Source: Eukaryota sp. TZLM1-RC
Lineage: Eukaryota; Metamonada: BaSk clade
Length of the DNA stretch: 64,000 nt
Direction: 5' to 3'
Assembly: GCA_040285825.1 (NCBI GenBank)
Contig: JAUPSS010000001.1
Coordinates: 3,286,001 to 3,350,000 of the forward strand
The translations under genes were made by a program, and so were the position numbers. Under the pieces are notes generated by a model. The model was not told the DNA's origin, made no database searches, and saw only the letters and a list, made by a program, of their open reading frames with translations. Positions 35,705 to 45,170 of the stretch are shown in pieces (positions within the stretch are counted from its first letter, which is position 1; each line of letters begins with the position of its first letter).

Positions 35705-38700
35705 ACTGTCTTCATTGTTTCTATTCCTTCTTGTTGATGCCTGAATCTGATTCTGATTCCATTGGAGTCAAAAGAAAGAATGATAGAAATCAAGATGCTG
35801 AAGACGTCCTTTCTACCTCTCCTCCTCAACTTCTTCCCTCTTCAATTTTGGACAAAAAATTTCTGATCAAGAAATTTTTGAAAATCATGATGAAAATGAA
35901 GTTTCTTCAAAAACGTAGACACGCTCTCACAGATGCTCAAGGTGCCGACAACAAGAAAATAATGCTCGAACATGTCCCAGTGTTGGAAAAAATGATGTGA
36001 CAATTTCGGAAACAAAATGGAAAAGAAAATTTACTTAGACGATCAGAATCAAAGGAAAAACCATTAAATAATCCTTCCCAAGTTGTTGCAAAACCAGTCA
36101 ACAATCGAGTCAAGCACAAAGTTTGCAACAATTGTGGTCTTTCTTTTAGGAAAAATGCAAAAGAATAAAACGGCTGATCGATGCTTGAACTGCCGAATAG
36201 TGGATAATTACCACTTTCCCATAAAAATACATCAAGAAATTCTTTCGCCAAAATGCAATGAATTTGCTTTCGTTTTTAAAAGAGTTTTGGATCAAATATG
36301 TAAGAAAAAGTATGCTATCAATATTCTTTGGGAATTTTTTGGATCTTTTTGTGCTCCTTTTGAACAATATTTCGTAAATAATTCTGAAGTTTTAACTAAT
36401 ATAGCAGCGAGAAAACAGTCATCTGAGAAATTGAGTGAAATCTTTGAAGACAAATACTTGATAACAAATGGTCTAGGCTTTGTCTGCTTTAAGTACCGGA
36501 GTTAAAGCTTTCAACAATCAAAAAACGATAGATAAACTAAAATAACTTCATCCATTGGAAGACCCAATAATGGATCAAAATTTTCACGCGACTTACTGGG
36601 AAAATTATCCCTTGATGGCATCAGGGCTATTTTTGGTGATAAGAAAGACCACGTGGTAAGATCGCCGGGCTTTTTGGTATTTCTATTGATCACATAAAAG
36701 CTGCAGTTATATCATTGGAGGATTGTCTTGTTCTACTAACCAATTTTTTCAATAGAATATAGACTTGTCAACTTAAGTATCCAGAAGAATTAAGAAGTTC
36801 TCGTTTGACTGCAATTGTCAAGAATTCAAAGATGGATGTTCGTCCTATTGCGGTCTTTGAGAGCATACATAATATTTTGTCTGCTTGTTGCTTAAGTAGG
36901 TTCAACGAAAAAGCAAAAAAAATTATTGCCTTTTCAATATGGAATTAATTCCACTGATGGGGTTCTTCAGCGATATTTGTTACAGATGTATTATTTCGCC
37001 AAAATGAATCCAATGTTTGTATGTCATTGAATTTTAGTAATGTATTCAATTCACCCAGTCGTTGCAGTATTCATGCAGTATTCAACGAAATCCGTCAGGA
37101 CCTCTTTTGTTTTGTTTGGCCATCCATCCTATTTTATTACAAATTCAAGAGATGTTTCCTTCGCTGAAAATTATTGCCTATATGGATGATGTTGTTCTTA
37201 TAGGTGATTTGAATATTGTGAAAAACGCAACTGTATGTTTTAAAGAATTATTAACCAAAATTGGCCTTCGATTTAATTTACTTAATTGTGTTTTGTTTTC
37301 GAATTCTGCAGTTTCTACAATAGTTGATCGTATTGAAATTCAAGCCAAATTATATTCAATTGATGCTATTCGTCATTTGGGTTCGTTTTTAGGAAATAAT
37401 GATGAAATTACAAAAAATTGTTTGAAAAGTTGAACTCAATTTCTGACAAAATTGACCGAATGTTGAATTTAGATATACAAAAAGACATCAAATTTACCAT
37501 TATAAGACTGTGTTTTAGTTTTAATTTTAATCATATATTTCGATCTACAAATCCTCTTGTCACTAGGCCTTTGGCTCAGAAGTTTAATGAATTACGTGCA
37601 AAAGTTCTGTCACAATTACTGGGATGTAAAATGTTCCAAATTCCAGACCATGCTTACATTAGTCCACATTATGGCGGTTTAGGGTGGACGAAGGCTTCTA
37701 TTCTTACATCGTGTGCTTTTGTTGGTGGATGCAGAAATGCAATCTTTGAGTTTTCCGAAAGATTTGCAGATTGGGAAGATTTATTGATGACAACGCAAAG
37801 TTCCACTGTTTTTGCATTAAATGAAGAAATTTCAAAAATTGATGTAGAAAAATGGGGTCGATGTTTTCCCCATTCATTCAATGGCAATATATCAGAAAGG
37901 AGAATTATTTATTTTTAAAATACACTCTTCGAACATTACAGAAACGATTGACTGAAATGTATGAAAATGATCTTTATAATAATATTTGCAGCTCCGCTTT
38001 TTTTTTAATCAAGATCATCACTCATTGCTGTTGGAAAAAGATGTTTGTGAAAATCAGTCGTCAGATTCTTCACTGTTTATAACCATTGTATCACCAAATT
38101 TTGGATTGTGTGCCACTAATGAAGCATGTGTAACAAAAAATGAGATTATATTTGAATATCCCCATTAATCAATTATTATCAAGAGAAAAATGTATTTGTT
38201 CGAATTCACCTCAACTCACTTTGAGCCATGCTCTGAATTGCTCTAAATTGATAACTTATCGTTCTTCATTACATGATGCTGTTAGAGACACTGTTTTCAA
38301 TATGGCACAAACTGCAAGGATATCGTGTATCAAAGAGCCCCTGCTGAAGGAAACACTTTCTCTGAATAATTTTGGTTCTGATGATAGAGGTGATGTATAC
38401 TGTGATTGGATTGATAATTCTGAAGCTATTGTTGACTTTGTCCCATGTCATGTTGCAAATGATACTTTGGTTCACAGAAGAAAACTTAATCCTGTGGCTG
38501 CTCTGGATTTTAAAGCAAAAGAGAAACATAGAAAATATGATAAAGATATTGAAGAAGCTAATGCTGGTAGAAATACACAACTAGTTTTATTGCTGTGCCA
38601 TTTTCGATAAATGGAAGATTATCAGATGAAGCAGAAACTTTGTTGAATGACTTCCAAAAAATGGTTCAAGAAAAAACAATGAAAAGATTTGATATTTTTT

Positions 38701-38870
38701 ATGGTGCTTTCGAATTCAATTTGCCATTATTAATAGATTACCTCGGTTTTTCAATCGAATAAGAGAAGGTTTAGCTAGACAGCAAGCAGATCAAGAATTT
38801 GTAGAGGAAATCTTGGTTCAATGATATTCGTCCCATTTGTTATGAATTAATTTAATTAAGTATGCTTGTT
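35705..38870 (+). mobile_element. Non-LTR family A, near full-length but decayed copy
   Basis: Begins with the family N-terminus (MPESDSDSIGVKRKN at 35737, compare MPESVSDSSRVRRKN at 55498 minus), then CxxC zinc pairs (CNNCGLSF about 36124, DRCLNC about 36180), RT start (RPIAVFESIHNILSACC about 36842), RT active site AYMDDVVLIG (37171-37200) with SGPLLFCLAIHP before it, thumb (37418-37918), zinc motif and endonuclease (38140-38610) and the family 3' end. At least seven frame breaks. It gives the domain order of the family: N-terminal Zn fingers, RT, C-terminal Zn motif, endonuclease. Confidence 0.85.
37062..37433 (+). pseudogene. Reverse transcriptase palm, family A
   Basis: Open piece with SGPLLFCLAIHPILLQIQ (normally GDPLGPLLF) and AYMDDVVLIG, the catalytic YxDD box. 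Followed after a frameshift by the thumb (37418-37918). Part of the decayed element 35705-38870. Confidence 0.8.
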
Positions 38871-39359
38871 CAATAAATATTTTAAATTTCTATTTTCAAA
38901 CTTTGAGACAATCCGTTTCCAACAAGCACGTTACCTTTCTTTATTCAGGCTCATTAATTGCTGCCTAGCTTATAGGCTCGACACTATTCAGACTCTATCT
39001 TCTTATGTTCTTTCGAGCATTCACATCACCTTCCAAAAATACCTCATCAAAGTCTTTCTTCAAAATCCCATTCTGTATTTACCCAACAATAACATCAGTT
39101 TGGCGAGTACCGAAATATGTGACTTCTACAGAGTTGTCTGTCAATGTAAACCACTAAAGAATATCAGTGATGTCATTGCTCTCATTCTTTGTGACTTTAA
39201 AATTGAGTTCGGATTGCAATAAAGGAATATTGATAGAAATATTTTATGACATGACAGAGACAGTAAGATGTTTCTATGTCTGGAAGGTAGAAGAGATGTG
39301 CAGATTCACAAAATGCTCGTAGCAACATCCATTATTCATTCCATCTATTCTCCATTCAA
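38871..39359. other. 141-bp repeat and unassigned open frame
   Basis: 38893-39033 repeats 27171-27311. A plus-strand frame is open to 39222 but starts inside the non-LTR 3' end and matches nothing I know, so I do not call it a gene. 39223-39359 is the leader of the RCC1 gene. Confidence 0.5.
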
Positions 39360-41603
39360 ATGACTCACCATCACCATCTTGAGCAATGTACTTGTTCCTG
39401 TAACTTAAGAACACACGGTTCAACAAACCTCCCTCTCGATCAACTGCATCATGCTAATGTTGGGCATGATGTAGATAGAGGTCGAACTTCCTCTCCTCAG
39501 ACGCTTCTTGATATATCTTCTATGACAATCCCCGAATTCACTGACATCTCTCCCACACATGAAGACCGACCCCTTTCTACTCATTCTTACTCCCCTCCGA
39601 TCGATCGTACTGGTTCTCCAACTGCTGGACCCGAACATGCTGTTCTACTGGACCCGTTCGATCGGAAGCTAGGAGTTGAGGCAATCTTCAGTTGTGATTC
39701 ACATACCCTTCTTCTCACTTATTCTGGTGAGGTTTACGGTTGGGGGTGGAATTATGTAAATCAAATAATACATAAACGACTTTTAACAATCAAATCACCA
39801 ATCAAATTACCCATACATGATATCGTCACCATTTCAGCTGGTCACTATCACTCACTTGCTCTCTCTTCTGATGGCAAGTTGTATGGTTGGGGTGAAACTA
39901 TGTTTTACCAAACCAATATGTCAAGTAGCCTGTCACTTCCAATTACCCCAATACACATTCCTTATAATATTAAGGAAGTTTATTGTGGATCTACATGTTC
40001 TTTTGCTTTGACCCAAGAAGGTCAAGTTGTGAAATGGGGAAATGGTAAATCTTTTGAATTAATTAAAGGATTAAGTAATATTGTGTCTCTTTCTTTGTGC
40101 GATGATTCTTTTGTAGCTGTTGATGAAAATGGTGATTTCTTTTTCTTGAATAAGCAAATTAAACACTTACAGATTATCCCCATGCATTTTACTCCCAAAC
40201 AACCGTTCCAGGGTTCATTTTATTTTGATGATAATTGTCTACTTGTTATTGATGTTAATGATGAAGTTTGGCGGTTCAATGTGGATGATGATCCTTTCAA
40301 TAACAAACCCACCAAGGTTGAAGGTTTAAGTAATATTGTTTTTATTAGTGGTTATGATGGTATTTATGCTGCATTAGATAATAATGGTAAAGTTTTTGTT
40401 TGGGGTTTGTTGAGTAGAATCAGTGATTTTTGGGAAGATAGTGACGAACCAAGATGTATTGAAGCTTTCACTAATATAGAAGGTATTTCAGTAGGTCGTA
40501 ACTTCCTTTTTGCCTACAACAAAAACACTGTTTGGGCTTGGGGAAGGAATAATGAAGGTCAATTAGCTACAGGTGATTTGATTGATCGACCACAACCTGT
40601 CAAAGTATTTGGGTCTGAAGTATTTGGGTCTTTTGATCATCCAAAAGAACCTATGGACAGCATGTTTAGTGGTCTTATCAAATTAATTTACTTTGAATAT
40701 TTACAATATTTGAAAAACTTGTTTGGTAACCATCCTTATACAAAAGTCAGATTCTATACCAAAAGTTCAATTAGCAAGAAGGTGGCTAAATTTGCTCAAG
40801 AAGTGATCAATGGTTTAGAATTTATAACAGATCCTCAAGATTTCAATTTAAATGAAAATATTTGTGATTTAAAATTGCGATTATCTACTGATTGCAAAGG
40901 CCTCAGAGTAATTAATACTAGAATTAAAAATCTTGATGTTTACTATGATGAAGTTGATTATGATCAACAATTATTGTCATTTTTCCCTCATGTTGAGGTT
41001 GTTAAGCTTGGTGGAGAGTCAAGAAGTAATAGAAGGTTAAACTTGGCACAATTGTCAAATCTCAAATGTTTGGAGCTTGATTATAATTTCGATATAGAAC
41101 AATTACCCACTTCACTAGTGAAGCTAGTCCTTTCAGATTATGGCATTAAGGTTACTGATTTAAGCTATCTTACATCATTGAAAGAGTTGGTTTTGCAGGT
41201 TGAAGATTTTGCAGAATTCATCATAACAGGCCAAGTAACTCTACCTCAATCTTTAGTTAGATTGGCAGTTTCCTTTGACAAATTTCTCCCTCTAGAAATC
41301 AAATTACCAAACTTGAAGGAATTGATAATTGAAGGTATAGTTTTTACCAATATCACTGAACAAACATGTCCCCAGTTGAACTTTATTCAGTTGATGGGAC
41401 GTAAAGAATTCTTTTTTGAATATCGTCCAACAGATTCTCCCCTATCTCCAGTAGAATTTGTCAACAAAGGTTTAATCAAATCTGTTAAACTAATCAAGAA
41501 TGAATATTTAGTTGAATTATCATGTTTTCCATGGTGGATTCAGTATTCAGCTAATGAGGATTTGGTTAATATTTTCCGCCACTATTTACATTTGACACAT
41601 TAG
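39360..41603 (+). CDS. RCC1-repeat and leucine-rich-repeat protein
   Basis: 747 residues, one exon. N-terminus (1-95) polar with MTHHHH, CTCSC and Ser/Pro stretches. RCC1-type blades follow: GEVYGWGWN (about 122), GKLYGWGE (about 171), GQVVKWGNG (about 220), GKVFVWG (about 343) and NTVWAWGRNNEGQLATGD (about 389), the last with the canonical G-Q-L; middle blades are eroded (DEVWRF). Residues about 470-720 carry leucine-rich repeats (LSNLKCLELDYN, TSLVKLVLSDYG, LTSLKELVLQ, LPNLKELIIEG). RCC1 propellers act as GTPase exchange factors or as binding platforms; with an LRR partner domain a scaffold or ubiquitin-related adaptor role is plausible, not shown. Confidence 0.88.
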   Translation: MTHHHHLEQCTCSCNLRTHGSTNLPLDQLHHANVGHDVDRGRTSSPQTLLDISSMTIPEFTDISPTHEDRPLSTHSYSPPIDRTGSPTAGPEHAVLLDPFDRKLGVEAIFSCDSHTLLLTYSGEVYGWGWNYVNQIIHKRLLTIKSPIKLPIHDIVTISAGHYHSLALSSDGKLYGWGETMFYQTNMSSSLSLPITPIHIPYNIKEVYCGSTCSFALTQEGQVVKWGNGKSFELIKGLSNIVSLSLCDDSFVAVDENGDFFFLNKQIKHLQIIPMHFTPKQPFQGSFYFDDNCLLVIDVNDEVWRFNVDDDPFNNKPTKVEGLSNIVFISGYDGIYAALDNNGKVFVWGLLSRISDFWEDSDEPRCIEAFTNIEGISVGRNFLFAYNKNTVWAWGRNNEGQLATGDLIDRPQPVKVFGSEVFGSFDHPKEPMDSMFSGLIKLIYFEYLQYLKNLFGNHPYTKVRFYTKSSISKKVAKFAQEVINGLEFITDPQDFNLNENICDLKLRLSTDCKGLRVINTRIKNLDVYYDEVDYDQQLLSFFPHVEVVKLGGESRSNRRLNLAQLSNLKCLELDYNFDIEQLPTSLVKLVLSDYGIKVTDLSYLTSLKELVLQVEDFAEFIITGQVTLPQSLVRLAVSFDKFLPLEIKLPNLKELIIEGIVFTNITEQTCPQLNFIQLMGRKEFFFEYRPTDSPLSPVEFVNKGLIKSVKLIKNEYLVELSCFPWWIQYSANEDLVNIFRHYLHLTH

Positions 41604-42243
41604 ATAAAAACATTGTATTTGATTGTATTTTTTCCAAAATTACCCAAGCTCTTTGCTCTTCTTTGATGGAACCCGCTCCTCCTGAAACCACTCGTCACTG
41701 TCTATTCCCACTATACTGTTGATTCTGATGACTCTGGTGAATTTACCAATTACCCCATGTCTGATGATTCCTAAGAATATGCTTGTTTTGATTCCGTGTA
41801 TGTATCTCACTAGTGAATACCTTAGTTTTGATTATGTAGGTTTAAATAAAATTATCTTTATCCTAACCCGCTTTAAATTCTAAATATCCTAACACATAGT
41901 TAACAGAAATGTTTTTTGGCAACATATGAAGGTTATCTCTTGAATGTCTAGTTTCCAGTTTCAAAATCACTTTATCAAAAACAATTTTCGAGTCTTTGAT
42001 TGTATTGCAGTTGATGAACAAATGTATGTGATTGTAATAAATCCTTCAATTTGATTGAAAAATGATAGACGGCCAAAATGAAACAAATTTCGGCAAACGA
42101 GTAGTTGAATCTACACCTTGTACAAAACACAACAAATACAGTCTTTAGAATTTCAGCTTAGAATTAACAGAACTGTCATTAAAGGCATGATAAACACAGT
42201 CAAATATTGGTGTTTCATTTTCCTATACCCAGCAAATAGGTGC
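41604..42243. other. Intergenic
   Basis: No gene or repeat recognised. Confidence 0.5.
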
Positions 42244-42420
42244 TAAATGTCCATAAATGAAAACGATATAACACAGTTCATCCCTGCTAGCAATGTATCA
42301 ACGAATTTGTTTGGGAGTGCACAAGGCATTCTGACGTTCAATGTCGGCAGCATCGCGAACCAAGTATCAATAAAACATACTCTCCCCATTATACCAGGTT
42401 CGAACAAATTTTTAATTGGG
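42244..42420 (+). pseudogene. Retropepsin fragment of a Ty3/gypsy-type element
   Basis: Encodes FGSAQGILTFNVGSIANQV and IKHTLPIIPGSNKFLIG, matching LGSAEGTLSFRLGSVTQLV and VKHSLAIIPGNNMLLIG of the family A protease at 8690-8800. The Asp-Ser-Gly strand and everything outside are missing. Diverged enough to be another family, possibly B, whose protease is not otherwise in the window. Confidence 0.75.
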
Positions 42421-42589
42421 GTAAGAGGATTTATTGTCATTATATCAAAACTATCTTCATTTAAATTCAATACAATTAGAAACTTCTTCAACAGACATCA
42501 CAACTAAAATCACATATGCAACATTTTTTTGATAATAGTTAATTAAAGGGAAGATTGTGATGATTTATTCAACTTGCGAAATCAACAAA

Positions 42590-43485
42590 ATAAACTCATA
42601 ACTAATGCAACAAAATTCATTAGACCAAGATTTCCTCTACAAAATCTTGATCTGCTTGCTGTCTAGCTAAACCTTCTCTTATTCGATTGAAAAACCGAGG
42701 TAATCTATTAATAATGGCAAATTGAATTCGAAAGCACCATAAAAAATATCAAATCTTTTCCTTGTTTTTTCATGAACCATTTTTTGGAAGCCATTCAAAA
42801 AAAAGAGTTTTTGCTTCAACTGATGATCTTCCGTTTATCGAAAATGAGAAAACCAAAAAAAACCAGTTGTGTATTTCTATCAGCATTAGCCTCTTTAATA
42901 TCTTTATCATATTTTCTATGTTTCTCTTTTGCTTTAAAATCAAGAGCAGTCACAGGATTAAGTTTTCTTCTGTGAACCAAAGTATCATTTGCAACATTAC
43001 ATGAGACAAAGTCAACAATAGCTTCAAAATTATCAATCCAATCACAGTATACATCACCTCTATCATCAGAACTAAAATTATTCAGAGAAAGTGTTTCCTT
43101 CAGCAGAGGCTCTTTGATACACGATATTCTTGCAGTTTGTCCCATATTGAAAACAGTGTATCTAACAGCATCATGTAATGAAGAACGATAAGTTATCAAT
43201 TTAGAACAATTCAGAGCATGACGCAAAGTGAGTTGAGGTGAATTCGAACAAATACATTTTTCTTTTGATAATAATTGATTAATGGGGATACTCAAATATA
43301 ATCTCATTTTTGTTACAAATGCTGAATTAGTGGCACACAGTCCAAAACTTGGTGTAACAATGGTCACAAACAGTGAAGAATCTGATGACTGGTTTTCACA
43401 AACACCTTTTTCCAATAACAATGAATGGAGATCTTGATTGAAACATCCGAGCTGCAAATATTGTTATAAAGATCATTTTCAAGAT
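42590..43485 (-). mobile_element. Non-LTR family A, 5'-truncated copy
   Basis: Runs on the minus strand from about 43485 (TATAACAATATTTGCAGCTCGG region) to the family 3' end. An open part at 43457-42816 (213 residues) holds the zinc motif CICSNSPQLTLRHALNC and RGD-x13-D (RGDVYCDW...AIVDF); the frame breaks before PFSINGR. The 5' truncation point lies 58 bp before the start of the TIPIN-like gene. No clear target duplication. Confidence 0.85.
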
Positions 43486-43543
43486 CATTTTACTTGAATT
43501 CAAAGGTATGGTCTCTTAATTTTTTTTATTCTTTATAATCTTG

Positions 43544-43987
43544 ATGAACAGTGGAGCTCGAACTAAGAAACCTTTTATTGCGGCTGCAGCAGGAACCACT
43601 AATATTAAGGGTCCTAAGGCCAAGCCTAAGGCACCAAAGGTGGTAAGAACTGAGATATCTGAGACATTGCTTTCTTCATCAAAAGGATTAGAAGCGTTAT
43701 ACCAGTCGTTCAAGAAACTTCCCCTCTCTGGGGAACCACAGGATGCTACAAAAGATCTCATCTCCATCATTCGCACAACTGAAGATTGGTGTCATAAGCT
43801 TATTCCTGAATCTATTGGTGAAGTGGAGCTTTATACGCACAGACTTGGAAAGTTGTACAGTAAGACAACCGTTAAAGGGACACTTTCCTCTCTTATTCAT
43901 GAAGATTCACTATCACATCTACAATCAATTCGGGACAACCAGCAGGATACTCGGCCTTCTTTTGATGATCTGCTGGATTCAAAGTAG
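43544..43987 (+). CDS. TIPIN: TIPIN / Csm3 / Swi3-type replication fork protection protein
   Basis: 147 residues. The body matches the Swi3 domain: ISETLLSSSKGLEALYQSFK (TIPIN LDxERLLGPRGLPALRHVFD), then DLISIIRTTEDWCHKLIPES ([20 protein letters not shown]) and LYTHRLGKLYSKTTVKGTLS ([20 protein letters not shown]). In other eukaryotes this protein pairs with Timeless/Tof1 to stabilise stalled forks. The protein is short at the N-terminus (human TIPIN has about 60 more residues before the domain) and a family A non-LTR copy ends 58 bp upstream. GTATGG at 43506 and CAG at 43550 could frame an intron, so the first exon may lie beyond the insertion. Confidence 0.7.
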   Translation: MNSGARTKKPFIAAAAGTTNIKGPKAKPKAPKVVRTEISETLLSSSKGLEALYQSFKKLPLSGEPQDATKDLISIIRTTEDWCHKLIPESIGEVELYTHRLGKLYSKTTVKGTLSSLIHEDSLSHLQSIRDNQQDTRPSFDDLLDSK

Positions 43988-44759
43988 AAGATATTCTCCT
44001 CTGTTTCTTTGAAGATTTTTCAGTAAGGAGCTTGCTTTTGAGTCTGTTCATTGTATAACACTATACTATACTGTTGAAGTTCAGTGAGTGGTTGTCGCCA
44101 TGATTTATAATCTTTATATTACAGTAAATAATGCTTTCACTCCAGACAGATTGAATCAATTTCGGGATAGTCACTTTTTTGACCATAATTTTATTATAAA
44201 AATACTAGAGGATACTATTTTAACCAATAAATAAGCGCATTTCACCTAATTTTGTTTAATTTTCAACTTCTTTGATATCTATTATAATCCAATATATATT
44301 CATTGGGAGCTATTAAGAAGTTGATCCAAAAAATGACAAAATCAACAAATTAGATGAAAAGTAGACTATTTCACATTTTGTGTTGATCATGAATCTTGAT
44401 GCAAACACCCCAGAAGATTAAAGAACAGCGAGCAAAAGAATGGTCAAAATGAATCAGATTTATAATGTCAAGATTTGCAAGTCTCACCTATCGTAGTCCA
44501 TCTAACGGAGGTTTAGGTCGGATTGAAGTGTTCTTTGTCACTTCCGTCACTTTTAGTGGACGATACAGTAACACCTTTTACATGTATTTGAATTAAAATT
44601 TACTGACAAACAGTGTTTACTAATAAATAATAAAACACCATGACAATTTACAATATGTCAATCATTGACAAAAAAAATAACATCAAACGGGAATATCATT
44701 TCAGCGAATATCAGTCAAACTTCACATGAACAAATTGAACTTGACACACAAAATTCAAT
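43988..44759. other. Intergenic with a decayed non-LTR scrap
   Basis: Plus strand about 44460-44590 reads LTYRSPSNGGLG...IEVFFVTSVTFSGRYSNTF, a worn version of the HAYISPHYGGLGWTKASILT thumb region. No other gene. Confidence 0.5.
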
Positions 44760-44832
44760 TGCCTGCACTGAGAATCGAACTCAGGACCTTTCGCTTACAA
44801 AACGAATGCTCTACCAACTGAGCCATACAGGC
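44760..44832 (-). tRNA. tRNA-Thr (TGT), copy 1
   Basis: Complete 73-nt cloverleaf on the minus strand: acceptor GCCTGTA/TGCAGGC, A box TGGCTCAGTTGG, anticodon loop TTTGTAA (anticodon TGT, codon ACA), T arm CTGAG TTCGATT CTCAG, discriminator A. Same as 55672-55744 apart from one base in the D loop. Family A copy 2 begins 184 bp from its 5' end. Confidence 0.97.
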
Positions 44833-45016
44833 TTCTACATGATGGATATAAGCCATCAAGTCAAATCTAATTGGCTTTGATGTTGAGAGTGTTGTGATTG
44901 GGAGAAGTGACTTTTATAAGGAAGTTACCTCCAATAATTCAATAATTTTGTTTCTCACTCAACTCTTTTAACATTTTCACAGAAATGCAATCGTGAAAGT
45001 CCAATATTGTCAAAAT
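44833..45016. other. tRNA upstream region / non-LTR family C scrap
   Basis: The last 25 bp (GTCCAATATTG...) join 52385 onward to make a segment resembling 17278-17320 of family C, so family A copy 2 inserted into a family C fragment. Confidence 0.45.
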
Positions 45017-45170
45017 TGTTAGCCTTGGATAATATTTATAATAGTTTATTTATAGTTTATTATTAGTATTGTATTATTGCGCCCATGCGCTTGAGTTAAG
45101 GGAAATCCTCATTCCCTCGTAATAAATTACATTTAAGGTTTACTCAATGTCTAACCCCCAAAGATCATCA
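45017..45170 (+). repeat. 5' LTR of family A copy 2
   Basis: 154 bp, TGTTAG...ATCATCA; contains the start codon at 45147. The palindrome CAATACGTATTG spans its right edge (45169-45180). Relative to copy 1 it has a small insertion (TTATTAG) and a shorter right part. Confidence 0.95.

Noticed and set aside
38866-39222. 118-residue plus-strand frame
   Set aside because: It begins inside the 3' end of a non-LTR element and runs through a dispersed repeat; no recognisable product.
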